From the NCBI RefSeq assembly GCF_006540085.1, contig NZ_BJOG01000002.1, positions 1-64,000 of the forward strand: a DNA stretch of 64,000 nt, written 5' to 3'. Position 1 is the first letter of the stretch; every line of letters begins with the position of its first letter. This DNA is from Microbacterium oxydans. Its GTDB lineage: Bacteria > Actinomycetota > Actinomycetes > Actinomycetales > Microbacteriaceae. The translations under genes were made by a program, and so were the position numbers. Under the pieces are notes generated by a model. That model saw nothing but the letters and a program-made list of their open reading frames with translations, did not search any database and had not been told where the DNA came from. Positions 26,377 to 35,818 of this stretch are shown piece by piece.

Positions 26377-27366
26377 TCAGGAACGGGTCGCGACGGGTAC
26401 GCGCACCCGCTCGACGATCTGGGTGAGAGCGGCCTCGACGGGCTGGGCTCCCGTGCGATGTGCGCCGCGCGCCGGAAGCAGACGGTGCGCGAGGACCGGG
26501 ATGAGCAGGGCAGTGATGTCATCAGGGATCACGTAGTCGCGGCCGTCGAGCGCCGCCCACACCTTCGCCGCCCTGACCAGCTGCAGCGTGGCCCTGGGGC
26601 TGGCGCCGAGGTGGAGGTTCGGGTCGTTGCGCGTCGCCTGCGCGAGGGCGACCGTGTACTCCTCGAGGGCCGGCGCGACGTGCACGGACCGTGCCCATGC
26701 GATGAGCTGCGAGATCGAGGACGCATCGGCGACGGGCGAGACGGCGGCGAGCGGGCTCACCACGTCCCGCTGGCGCAGCATGAGGGCCTCGGCCGCGGCG
26801 TCGGGGTATCCCATCGAGATGCGCATCATGAACCGATCGCGCTGCGCTTCGGGGAGGGCGTACGTGCCCTCCATCTCCAGGGGGTTCTGGGTCGCGACGA
26901 CCAGGAACGGCTGGGGGAGCTGGTGGGTGGAGCCGTCGACCGTGACCTGGCCCTCCTCCATCGCCTCCAGCAGGGCGGACTGCGTCTTGGGGGAGGAGCG
27001 GTTGATCTCGTCGGCGATCACGATGTGCGCGAACACGGCACCGCGCTTGAACTCGAACTCGAGGTCGACCGGGTTGTAGACCGAGACGCCCGTGACGTCG
27101 CCCGGCAGCAGATCCGGGGTGAACTGGATGCGTCGCACCGTCGCGTCCACGCTGGCGGCGAGAGCCCTGGCGAGCATCGTCTTCCCCACGCCGGGAACGT
27201 CCTCGATGAGCAGGTGCCCTTCGGCGAGCAGGCATACGAGAGCGCTGCGCACCGCATCCGGTTTCCCGTCGATGACCTGGCCGATCGAACCGAGGATGGC
27301 CGACGTCTGCGCGGCGAAGCGTTCGGCGTCGATCGTCACCGGCATCAGGGGGGCGTTCTCTGGCAT
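26377..27366 (-). CDS. MoxR-family AAA ATPase
   Basis: AAA+ ATPase of 329 residues with Walker A in EDVPGVGKTMLAR and Walker B in VIADEINRSSPKTQ. Start ATG 27366 follows GAGAGGG. A chaperone-like ATPase that works with the DUF58 and TgpA proteins encoded behind it. Confidence 0.92.
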   Translation of the reverse strand: MPENAPLMPVTIDAERFAAQTSAILGSIGQVIDGKPDAVRSALVCLLAEGHLLIEDVPGVGKTMLARALAASVDATVRRIQFTPDLLPGDVTGVSVYNPVDLEFEFKRGAVFAHIVIADEINRSSPKTQSALLEAMEEGQVTVDGSTHQLPQPFLVVATQNPLEMEGTYALPEAQRDRFMMRISMGYPDAAAEALMLRQRDVVSPLAAVSPVADASSISQLIAWARSVHVAPALEEYTVALAQATRNDPNLHLGASPRATLQLVRAAKVWAALDGRDYVIPDDITALLIPVLAHRLLPARGAHRTGAQPVEAALTQIVERVRVPVATRS

Positions 27367-27525
27367 GCGTTCCCTCTCACATCGCGGCGCTGCGGTGCGC
27401 GTCACTCGATCGTAACCCTGCGCACGATGCGCCGCTCTGGCAGGTTCCCCTGAGGATGCGTGCACCGGATAGGCGCGCAGGGGAGCGCGGTTCGAAACGC
27501 GGCGCCGGTCGGGTTAGGATGGTTG

Positions 27526-27615
27526 ACGGCTCTCCGCGTGGCGGCATCCAGGCCAATTCCCCCAGGGCGGAAACGCAGCAAGGGTAACCGGGCTCTGCTG
27601 GGTGCGCGGAGGGTC
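27526..27615 (+). ncRNA. ffs: Signal recognition particle RNA (small, 4.5S-type)
   Basis: The helix 8 core CAGGGCGGAAACGCAGCAAG with its GGAA tetraloop and the asymmetric loop that binds Ffh is present at about 27563-27582. The flanks pair (CTCTCCGCG with CGCGGAGGG). A TAGGAT box at 27515-27520 supplies a promoter. Ends are approximate to about five bases. Confidence 0.9.
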
Positions 27616-27686
27616 ACTTTCATTTCCGGCGGGCGGGTCCGTCCGACGCTCAGTCGTCTCCTGGCTGCACCTGCGACAATCGTCCG

Positions 27687-28295
27687 GTGACCGTCACCCC
27701 GCCTCAGGCGCAGCACCCGCTCGGCCGATTCGCCTCACCGGTGCTGCTGCTCGTCGCCATGTGGGTCGTGCAGTTCGCCGACGCGATCCTCCCCGGCTCC
27801 TTCACCGGCTTCGGGTTGCGCTCCTGGGACGCCTCCGGACTCGGGGGCATCGTGCTCGGGCCACTCCTGCACGCGAACTGGCAGCATCTCATCGCGAACT
27901 CGGTGCCGTTCCTGGTGCTCGGGTGCCTCGTCGCCGTGGAGGGCACCCGCCGGTTCTGGGCCGTCACGGCCGTCGTCGCGCTCGTCGGCGGCATCGGCAC
28001 CTGGGTGTTCAACGCGCCGGGCACACTCACGGTCGGCGCATCGGGGCTGGTGTTCGGCTACTTCGGCTATGTCGTCATGCGGGTGTTCGCCCCCGGCCGC
28101 GTCGCGCACCGCATCCTTTACGCCGTGATCGCCGTGGTCGTGATCGGGGTGTACGGGGGATCGATGTTCGCCGGCGTCTTCGGTGTCGCCGAGGGCATCT
28201 CCTGGCAGGGGCACCTGTTCGGCGCCATCGGCGGCGGCGTGGCCGCCTTCGTCGGTCGCCGCCCGAGAGCCGAGCGCGGAGCCCTGCCCGTATGA
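27687..28295 (+). CDS. Rhomboid-family intramembrane serine protease
   Basis: A 202-residue membrane protein with six predicted segments. The catalytic Ser is S119 in TVGASGLVFGY and His is H176 in WQGHLFGA. GTG 27687 lies six bases after GACAAT (27675-27680) with no ribosome site, so the mRNA is probably leaderless. The stop overlaps the next gene by four bases. Confidence 0.9.
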   Translation: MTVTPPQAQHPLGRFASPVLLLVAMWVVQFADAILPGSFTGFGLRSWDASGLGGIVLGPLLHANWQHLIANSVPFLVLGCLVAVEGTRRFWAVTAVVALVGGIGTWVFNAPGTLTVGASGLVFGYFGYVVMRVFAPGRVAHRILYAVIAVVVIGVYGGSMFAGVFGVAEGISWQGHLFGAIGGGVAAFVGRRPRAERGALPV

Positions 28296-28984
28296 GTGCC
28301 GCACCGGCGTCGCGGGCGAAGCGCAAGCCGGCGGCGAGGAAGACGACGCGGCGAGGAACCGCGAAGCGCCGGCGCAAGCCCGGTGCTCGACGCCAGGCGG
28401 CGAATCGCCTCCGGCGCCGGAAGATCGCGCAGCGCCTTCTGCTTTCCGCCGGTGCGCTCATCGTGGCCGTCGGCCTCTTCGTCCTGATCCCGCTCGGTCT
28501 CGCGCGCGATCCCGCACCGATCTGCATCGACGATCCGCAGACGTTCCCCACGGCGGGGATCGAGGGCTGGAGCGGCGAGCAGCTCGAGAACGCCGCCACG
28601 ATCATCCGCACGGCGGGGGCGCTCGGCTTCGGACGGGACGGGCAGATCCTCGGTGTGATGACGGCGATGGGCGAGAGCAGCCTGCGCAACATCGACTACG
28701 GCGACTGGGAGACGCGCGGATTCACGAACCCCGACGGTTCGCGCACCACCAGCATCGGACTGTTCCAGCAGCAGGAGTGGTGGGGCAGCGCCGAGCAGAG
28801 GATGGATCCCGCGACGGCGGCGACGCTGTTCTTCGAGCGGCTCGGACGGCTCCCCGACTGGCAGACGATGGAGCCGTCGCACGCGATCCATCGGGTGCAG
28901 ATCAACACCGACCGCGACTACTACTCCCGGTTCGGGGCCGACGCCACGGCTGTCGTCGACGCCCTGTCCGGACCGTGCGAGTGA
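28292..28984 (+). CDS. Membrane-anchored lysozyme-like protein
   Basis: A 230-residue protein. A very basic N-terminal tail (residues 1-45, rich in Arg and Lys) is followed by one membrane segment at about 50-70 and an outside domain. The pattern TAMGESSLRN, then SIGLFQQQ resembles the active-site region of transglycosylases of the lysozyme fold, with the Glu in GESS as likely catalytic residue. Substrate would be peptidoglycan. Overlaps the rhomboid gene by four bases. Confidence 0.7.
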   Translation: MSAAPASRAKRKPAARKTTRRGTAKRRRKPGARRQAANRLRRRKIAQRLLLSAGALIVAVGLFVLIPLGLARDPAPICIDDPQTFPTAGIEGWSGEQLENAATIIRTAGALGFGRDGQILGVMTAMGESSLRNIDYGDWETRGFTNPDGSRTTSIGLFQQQEWWGSAEQRMDPATAATLFFERLGRLPDWQTMEPSHAIHRVQINTDRDYYSRFGADATAVVDALSGPCE

Positions 28985-29048
28985 CGCCAGACAATTGATC
29001 CGGTGCGACGCTCGGTGCGTTCATCGACGCCGCGCCTAAGCTGAAGCC

Positions 29049-31193
29049 GTGGCGCAGAGCATCTACATCACCTCGGCCGAAGGCCATACCGGCAAGTCGA
29101 CGATCGCCCTCGGGGCTCTCGATGCCCTGATGCGCGTCTCGCCGCGGGTCGGCGTGTTCCGGCCCATCGCCCGGTCGGTCACGGAACGAGACGAGATCCT
29201 GGAGCTCCTGCTCGCCCACGACGGGGTGAACCTCGACTACGACGACTGCATCGGCGTCACCTACGACGATGTGCGCGCCGACCCCGAGGCCGCGCTGTCG
29301 ACGATCGTGGCGCGATTCAAGGCCGTCGAGGCGCAGTGCGACGCCGTGGTCGTGGTCGGCAGCGACTACACCGATGTGGCGAGTCCCGCCGAGCTCGGCT
29401 TCAACGCCAGGATCGCGGCGAACCTCGGTGCGCCGGTGCTGCTCGTGCTCAGCGGCCGCGACCAACAGCGTCAGGCCGAGCAGCTGGGCACGACGACGGC
29501 TCGTCCGGCCGCGGCGATCGCGCAGATCGCCGCTCTCGCCCTGTCCGAGCTCGCGGAGGAGCGTGCGGAGCTGTTCGCCGTCGCCGTGAACCGCGCCGAT
29601 CCCGCAGCGCTCGACGACATCGTCGCTGCCGTGCACGCAGCCCTGCCGGCCGAGAGCACACCCGTGTGGGCGATCCCTGAGGACCGCGCACTGGTCGCGC
29701 CCTCGATCCGCGGCATCCTCGCCGCCGTCGACGGCACCCTGCTCAAAGGCGATGACGGCCGGCTGACGCGAGAGGCGCTGACGATCGTCGTCGCCGGCAT
29801 GTCGATGGTCAATGTGCTGCCGCGGCTCACCGAAGAGGCCGTGGTGGTGATCCCCGCCGACCGTACCGAGGTGCTGCTCGCCGCGCTGCTGGCCGATTCG
29901 TCCGGCACCTTCCCGCGCATCGCCGGCATCATCCTGAACGGACCGTTCCCGCTGCCTGAGCCCATCGTGCAGCTGCTCGACGGCTTCGCGTCGTCGGTGC
30001 CGATCATCACCACCGATCTGGGCACCTACGACACGGCAGTCCGGGTGATGAGCACTCGAGGACGCATCTCCGCCGACTCGCGAACACGGTACGACCGCGC
30101 GCTCGCCCTCTTCCAGGCCCACGTCGACATCACGCAACTGACGGAGCAGCTCGGGCTCGCGGAAGCGCACGTGGTGACGCCGCTGATGTTCCAGTACGGA
30201 CTCATCGAGCGCGCCCGCGCGGACCGCCGTCGCATCGTGCTGCCGGAGGGGGACGACGACCGCATCCTCCGCGCCGCGGCGACGCTGCTGGCGAGAGAGG
30301 TGGCCGATCTGACGATCCTCGGCGACGAGGCGGCCATCCGTGGTCGGGCGGCCGAGCTGGGGATCGACATCGCTGCGGCTCAGGTGCTCAGTCCCAACGA
30401 CCCCGGCCTCGTCGAGCGCTTCGCCGCGGAGTACGCACGGCTGCGGGCGCACAAGGGGATCACCATCGCTCAGGCCGCCGACACCGTGACCGACGTGTCG
30501 TATTTCGGCACCATGATGGTGCATCTCGGACTCGCCGACGGCATGGTGTCCGGCGCCGCGCACACCACGGCGCACACGATCCGCCCGTCGTTCGAGATCA
30601 TCAAGACGAAGCCGGGTGTGAACGTGGTCTCCAGCGTGTTCCTGATGGCGCTCGCCGACCGCGTGCTCGTCTACGGCGACTGCGCCGTGATCCCCGACCC
30701 CACCAGCGAGCAGCTCGCCGACATCGCGATCTCGTCGGCGACGACCGCCCGGCAGTTCGGCATCGATCCACGGGTGGCGATGCTCTCGTACTCGACGGGG
30801 GAGTCCGGCTCCGGTGCCGATGTCGACAAGGTGCGCGCGGCCACGGCTCTCGTGCGCGAGCGCGCCCCCGAGCTTCCCGTCGAGGGCCCGATCCAGTACG
30901 ACGCGGCGGCGGACGCGGCAGTGGCCAAGGCCAAGCTCCCCGACTCTGCCGTGGCGGGCAGGGCGACCGTGTTCGTGTTCCCCGACCTCAACACCGGCAA
31001 CAACACGTACAAGGCCGTGCAGCGCTCGGCCGGCGCCGTCGCGATCGGACCGGTGCTGCAGGGCCTCAACAAGCCCATAAACGATCTCTCCCGTGGTGCG
31101 CTCGTCGCCGACATCGTCAACACGGTGGCGATCACGGCCATCCAGGCGCAGGGAGCAGAGCGGACGACAGAGCAGACGGAGGACCCGGCATGA
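29049..31193 (+). CDS. pta: Phosphate acetyltransferase
   Basis: Converts acetyl-CoA and phosphate to acetyl phosphate. The 714-residue long form has an N-terminal P-loop domain (SAEGHTGKSTIALG), a middle DRTGG domain and a C-terminal catalytic PTA domain from about residue 390 (RRIVLPEGDDDRILRAA). GTG 29049 is six bases after TAAGCT (29037-29042), again a leaderless arrangement. ackA overlaps its stop by four bases. Confidence 0.95.
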   Translation: MAQSIYITSAEGHTGKSTIALGALDALMRVSPRVGVFRPIARSVTERDEILELLLAHDGVNLDYDDCIGVTYDDVRADPEAALSTIVARFKAVEAQCDAVVVVGSDYTDVASPAELGFNARIAANLGAPVLLVLSGRDQQRQAEQLGTTTARPAAAIAQIAALALSELAEERAELFAVAVNRADPAALDDIVAAVHAALPAESTPVWAIPEDRALVAPSIRGILAAVDGTLLKGDDGRLTREALTIVVAGMSMVNVLPRLTEEAVVVIPADRTEVLLAALLADSSGTFPRIAGIILNGPFPLPEPIVQLLDGFASSVPIITTDLGTYDTAVRVMSTRGRISADSRTRYDRALALFQAHVDITQLTEQLGLAEAHVVTPLMFQYGLIERARADRRRIVLPEGDDDRILRAAATLLAREVADLTILGDEAAIRGRAAELGIDIAAAQVLSPNDPGLVERFAAEYARLRAHKGITIAQAADTVTDVSYFGTMMVHLGLADGMVSGAAHTTAHTIRPSFEIIKTKPGVNVVSSVFLMALADRVLVYGDCAVIPDPTSEQLADIAISSATTARQFGIDPRVAMLSYSTGESGSGADVDKVRAATALVRERAPELPVEGPIQYDAAADAAVAKAKLPDSAVAGRATVFVFPDLNTGNNTYKAVQRSAGAVAIGPVLQGLNKPINDLSRGALVADIVNTVAITAIQAQGAERTTEQTEDPA

Positions 31194-32410
31194 GCGCCAT
31201 CCTGGTCATCAACAGCGGATCCTCGTCACTGAAGTACAGCCTGATCGACATCGAGCAGGAGAACCTGCTCGCGAGCGGACTGATCGAGCGCATCGGTCAG
31301 CAGGCCAGCCCGGTCGCCCACACCGTGCGCCCCGTCGTCGACGGCGATGCCGTGCCGACGATGCTCGATGCCACCTTCCGCAGCGAGCGGCCGATCGCCG
31401 ACCACGCTGAGGCGTTCGAGGTGATGCGAGAGCAGTTCGCCGCTCACGGCCCCTCGCTCGACGACCACCGCCCCGTCGCGGTCGGGCATCGCGTCGTCCA
31501 CGGTGGTGCGCGCTTCTACGCCCCGACCCTCATCGACGCCGACGTGGAACGTCAGATCGACGAGCTCGCGGTGCTCGCGCCGCTGCACAACCCCGCGAAC
31601 CTCGCCGGTATCCGTGCCGCGCGGGCGGTGTTCGACGAGGTGCCGCACGTCGCGGTGTTCGACACCGCCTTCCACCAGACGCTCCCGCCCGCCGCCTACA
31701 CCTATGCGATCGACGCCGCGCTCGCCGCGGAGCATCGGGTGCGACGCTACGGCTTCCACGGCACGAGCCACCAGTACGTGAGCGAGTCGGCCGCCGCGTT
31801 CCTCGGCCGCGACATCTCCGAGCTCCGTCAGCTGGTGTTCCACCTCGGCAACGGCGCGTCGGTGACCGCGATCGACGGCGGCAGGTCGGTGGAGACCTCG
31901 ATGGGCCTCACGCCGCTCGAAGGCCTGGTCATGGGCACACGCTCCGGAGACATCGACCCGGCGGCGCTCGTGCACCTGTCGCGCCGCGCCGGCCTGTCGA
32001 TCGACGACCTCGATTCCCTGCTCAACACCCGCAGCGGGCTCGCCGGCCTCGCGGGGCGCAGTGACATGCGCGACATCCTCGCCGGTGTCGAGGCCGAGGA
32101 CGACGCGGCGATCCTCGCCTTCGACGTCTACGTGCACCGCCTGCGTGCGTACGCAGGTGCCTACATCGCACAGCTCGGGGGAGTGGACGTCATCGCCTTC
32201 ACGGCCGGTGTGGGCGAGAACGCGGCCCCGGTGCGCGCTGCGGCCATGGCGACGCTCGGGTTCGCCGGTGTGGAGATCGACGGGGCGAGGAACGAGGCGC
32301 GCGAGCGGGGCATCCGGCGCATCTCCACGGATGCGTCTCGCGTCACGGTGCTGGTGGTGCCCACCGACGAGGAACTGCAGATCGCCAGGCAGACGGCCGA
32401 GCTGCTCTGA
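31190..32410 (+). CDS. ackA: Acetate kinase
   Basis: A 406-residue ASKHA-fold kinase making acetate and ATP from acetyl phosphate and ADP. N-terminal signature ILVINSGSSSLKYSL, HRVVHGG, and FHGTSHQYVS are present. Translationally coupled to pta. With acs at 53899 the organism has both acetate routes. Confidence 0.97.
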   Translation: MSAILVINSGSSSLKYSLIDIEQENLLASGLIERIGQQASPVAHTVRPVVDGDAVPTMLDATFRSERPIADHAEAFEVMREQFAAHGPSLDDHRPVAVGHRVVHGGARFYAPTLIDADVERQIDELAVLAPLHNPANLAGIRAARAVFDEVPHVAVFDTAFHQTLPPAAYTYAIDAALAAEHRVRRYGFHGTSHQYVSESAAAFLGRDISELRQLVFHLGNGASVTAIDGGRSVETSMGLTPLEGLVMGTRSGDIDPAALVHLSRRAGLSIDDLDSLLNTRSGLAGLAGRSDMRDILAGVEAEDDAAILAFDVYVHRLRAYAGAYIAQLGGVDVIAFTAGVGENAAPVRAAAMATLGFAGVEIDGARNEARERGIRRISTDASRVTVLVVPTDEELQIARQTAELL

Positions 32411-32510
32411 TCCGCTCTCGGGGGTTACCCCGTGGCGCGTCACCGCATTACGCTTGCACAGTGGCACGGAGAGGTGCCGGCCCGACGATCGCCCTTCTCC
32501 TGGAGGCTCT

Positions 32511-33269
32511 GTGCCCGAAGCACTGCCCGACCTGTTCCACGCTGACGGCGTGCTGTTCGACCTCGACGGCGTGCTGACCCCCACGGCCGAGGTGCACATG
32601 CGTGCGTGGAAGGCCGTCTTCGACGACGTCTTCGCCCGATGGGGCATCACTCCGCCGTACAACGATGCCGATTACTACGACTACGTCGACGGCAAGAAGC
32701 GCTACGACGGCGTGGCGAGCCTGATGCGCAGTCGCAACGTCGAGCTGCCATGGGGCGACGTCGACGACGACCCCTCAGCCGAGACCGTGTGCGGTATCGG
32801 CAACCGCAAGAACGCCGCGTTCGCCGCATCGCTGCGCGGTCAGGGCATCGCCGCGTATCCCGGCTCGCTCGCCCTCGTCGAGGCTCTGCACGAGGCCGGC
32901 ATCCCGCTCGGGGTGGTCTCGAGCTCCAAGAACGCCGAAGAGGTCCTCGGCGCCGCCGGCATCCGCTCCTTCTTCCGCATCGTGGTCGATGGCGTCGTCG
33001 CCGAGCGCGATGGTCTGGCCTCCAAGCCCGCAGCCGACATGTTCGCCGCCGGTGCCGCCGCCCTCGGCGTCGACCCGGCCCGCGCCGTAGCCGTCGAAGA
33101 CGCCACGTCCGGCGCCGCTTCCGCCGCCGCAGCCGGTTTCGCGACCGTCGTCGGCGTCGACCGGGGCACGGGCGCAGACGCCCTCCGGGCCGCCGGTGCG
33201 ACCGTCGTCGTCGACGACCTCGCCGTCTTCCTTCCCGCCTCCCGCACCGAGACCCCGGAGTCCGCATGA
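32511..33269 (+). CDS. HAD hydrolase, beta-phosphoglucomutase type
   Basis: A 252-residue HAD protein with the nucleophile motif VLFDLDGVLTPT near residue 16 and a helical cap. Its stop overlaps the GH65 gene by four bases. That pairing points to beta-phosphoglucomutase, turning beta-glucose 1-phosphate from the phosphorylase into glucose 6-phosphate. Start GTG 32511 follows TGGAGG by four bases. Confidence 0.85.
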   Translation: MPEALPDLFHADGVLFDLDGVLTPTAEVHMRAWKAVFDDVFARWGITPPYNDADYYDYVDGKKRYDGVASLMRSRNVELPWGDVDDDPSAETVCGIGNRKNAAFAASLRGQGIAAYPGSLALVEALHEAGIPLGVVSSSKNAEEVLGAAGIRSFFRIVVDGVVAERDGLASKPAADMFAAGAAALGVDPARAVAVEDATSGAASAAAAGFATVVGVDRGTGADALRAAGATVVVDDLAVFLPASRTETPESA

Positions 33270-35773
33270 TCGATCGCGACCGCTTCCCCGTCGACCCGTG
33301 GCGTCTAATCGACACGCATTACTCGGAGGAAGGCGTCGGCGAGACGCTGTTCTCGGTCGGCAACGGCTACCTGGGTCTGCGCGGCAACCACATCGAGGGT
33401 CGCGGCGCCCAGGAGCACGGCACCTTCATCAACGGGCTGCACGAGACGTGGCCGATCCGCCATGCCGAACAGGCCTACGGCTTCGCCGAGGTCGGGCAGA
33501 CGATCGTCAACGCACCGGATGCCAAGGTCATGCGGGTGTACGTCGACGACGAGCCGATCTCGCTCGACGACGCCGACGTGCGCGAGTACCGTCGCACCCT
33601 CGACCTGCGCACCGGCGTGCTCGAGCGCTTCGTCGTGTGGGAGACGCCGTCGGGCAAGCGGGTGCGGATGCGTGACGAGCGGATCGTGAGCTTCGAGGAG
33701 CGCCACCTCGCGGTACTGCGACTCGAGGTGGTGGTCGAGAACGCGGATGCGCCGGTCACGATCAGCTGCCAGCTGCTGAACAGGCAGGACGGCGCAGGTG
33801 TCTACGCCGGTACGCCGATCGGCACCAAGGCCGCGGCGTTCGACCCCCGCAAGGCCGAGAAGATCGCCGATCGCGTGCTGGAGCCCGCCGAGCACTGGCA
33901 GGACGGGCTGCGCTCTGCGCTCTCCTACCGCGTCGCCGATTCGGGGATGACGGTCGCGGTGGTCGCCGACCACGTGGTGGAGACCGAGAACGAGTTCAAC
34001 GCCCGCACGCTCGTCGAGCCCGACATCGCGAAGAACGTCTTCCGCGTGCAGGCGAAGGCCGGTGTGCCGATCACCGTGACCAAGCTCGTCAGCTACCACA
34101 CGTCGCGTGGCGTGCCCCCGAGGGAGCTGGTCGACCGGTGCCGGCGCACGCTCGATCGGGCTGCGGACGAGGGCGTCGAGACGGTGTTCCGTCGTCAGAG
34201 GGAGTGGCTGGACGCGTTCTGGGACCGCAGCGACGTGCAGATCGGAGGAAGGGACGACCTGCAGCAGGCCACCCGCTGGTGCCTCTTCCAGCTCGCTCAG
34301 GCATCGGCGCGCGCCGACGGCGCCGGAGTGCCGGCCAAGGGCGTCTCGGGTTCGGGATACAGCGGCCACTACTTCTGGGACACCGAGATCTACGTGCTCC
34401 CCTTCCTCACCTACACGTCGCCCCGGTGGGCCTACAACGCCCTCCGCGCACGGGTGGGGATGCTGCCGGCCGCACGGCGCAGGGCGGCCCAGCTCAACGA
34501 GGCGGGAGCCCTGTTCCCGTGGCGCACGATCAACGGCGAGGAGGCCTCCGCCTACTACGCCGCCGGCACCGCGCAGTACCACATCAACGCCGACATCAGC
34601 TTCGCGCTCGGCAAGTACGTGCGTGCCACCGGGGACGAGGAGTTCCTGCGCCGCGAGGGCGCGGACATCGCGATCGAGACCGCGCGGCTGTGGGCGACGC
34701 TCGGGTTCTGGCGTGCTTCGCGTCTGGTCGAGGAGACCGGGGCGGGCGACGGGATCGACACGTTCCACATCCATGGCGTCACCGGCCCTGACGAGTACAC
34801 GACGGTCGTCAACGACAACCTGTACACGAACGTCATGGCGCGCTACAACCTCCGCTACGCGGCCAAGGTCGTGCGCGAGATCCGCGAGAGCTATCCCGAG
34901 GACTACGTGAAGCTCGTCGATCGCACGGGACTCGGACCAGGAGAGGCCGAGGCCTGGGACCGCGCGGCCGAGGCGATGTACATCCCCTACAGCGAGGGGC
35001 TCGGCATCCACCCGCAGGACTCGCTGTTCCTCGAGCGCGAGGTCTGGGACCTCGCCAACACCCCGGCCGAACAGCGTCCGCTCCTGCTGCACTTCCACCC
35101 TCTGGTGATCTACCGGTTCCAGGTGCTCAAGCAGGCGGATGTCGTGCTCGCGCTGTTCCTGCAGGGTAATCACTTCACGCCGGAGGAGAAGAAGGCCGAC
35201 TTCGACTACTACGACCCGCTGACCACCGGCGACTCGACGCTGTCGGCCGTCGTGCAGTCGATCCTGGCGGCCGAGGTGGGGTACCAGGACCTCGCGCAGA
35301 AGTACTTCGAGCAGTCGCTGTTCGTCGACCTGCACGACCTGCACCACAACGCGGCTGACGGCGTGCACGTGGCGTCGGCGGGCGGGGTGTGGACAGCGCT
35401 GGTGTGCGGTTTCGGCGGTATGCGCGACTATGCCGGCGACCTCAGCTTCGACCCGAGGCTCCCTGCCGGATGGCCGTCGCTGTCGTTCCCGCTGCAGTGG
35501 CAGGGGTCGACCTTGAGGGTGACGGTGACGAAGGACGAGCTCCGCGTGGAAGTGCGCAACGGGCCGCCCGTGCCGTTCAGCGTGCGGGACACGGCCTACA
35601 TCGCGACGGTGGAGGATGAGGTCGTCGTGCCGCTCGCCGATCAGGGTCCGCTGATCCCCGGACGGCCGACCCTCCGGCAGTTCGCCGACGCCCGACGCGA
35701 GGACGGGACGCGCATGTCGGCGTCCGTTCCCGTGATCACCACGGCGATCCCGGTGATCGAACCGATCGACTGA
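33266..35773 (+). CDS. Glycoside hydrolase family 65 disaccharide phosphorylase
   Basis: An 835-residue protein of the maltose/trehalose/kojibiose phosphorylase family. The catalytic acid is Glu510 in GVTGPDEYTTVVNDN, and the N-terminal super-sandwich domain and the (alpha/alpha)6 barrel are in order. It should split an alpha-glucoside with phosphate to glucose and beta-glucose 1-phosphate. Which disaccharide is not certain. The HAD gene in front would use the product; the importer at 2696-6213 could supply substrate. Confidence 0.9.
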   Translation: MIDRDRFPVDPWRLIDTHYSEEGVGETLFSVGNGYLGLRGNHIEGRGAQEHGTFINGLHETWPIRHAEQAYGFAEVGQTIVNAPDAKVMRVYVDDEPISLDDADVREYRRTLDLRTGVLERFVVWETPSGKRVRMRDERIVSFEERHLAVLRLEVVVENADAPVTISCQLLNRQDGAGVYAGTPIGTKAAAFDPRKAEKIADRVLEPAEHWQDGLRSALSYRVADSGMTVAVVADHVVETENEFNARTLVEPDIAKNVFRVQAKAGVPITVTKLVSYHTSRGVPPRELVDRCRRTLDRAADEGVETVFRRQREWLDAFWDRSDVQIGGRDDLQQATRWCLFQLAQASARADGAGVPAKGVSGSGYSGHYFWDTEIYVLPFLTYTSPRWAYNALRARVGMLPAARRRAAQLNEAGALFPWRTINGEEASAYYAAGTAQYHINADISFALGKYVRATGDEEFLRREGADIAIETARLWATLGFWRASRLVEETGAGDGIDTFHIHGVTGPDEYTTVVNDNLYTNVMARYNLRYAAKVVREIRESYPEDYVKLVDRTGLGPGEAEAWDRAAEAMYIPYSEGLGIHPQDSLFLEREVWDLANTPAEQRPLLLHFHPLVIYRFQVLKQADVVLALFLQGNHFTPEEKKADFDYYDPLTTGDSTLSAVVQSILAAEVGYQDLAQKYFEQSLFVDLHDLHHNAADGVHVASAGGVWTALVCGFGGMRDYAGDLSFDPRLPAGWPSLSFPLQWQGSTLRVTVTKDELRVEVRNGPPVPFSVRDTAYIATVEDEVVVPLADQGPLIPGRPTLRQFADARREDGTRMSASVPVITTAIPVIEPID

Positions 35774-35818
35774 CCGCTCGGCCCGCCGAAGGTCGGTGGC
35801 ACGCCGTAGGCTGTTGTG

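Noticed and set aside
32461..32510. Leaderless GTG at 32461 after TACGCT
   Set aside because: It is in a different frame from the HAD gene and gives no sensible product; the box more likely drives a short leader.
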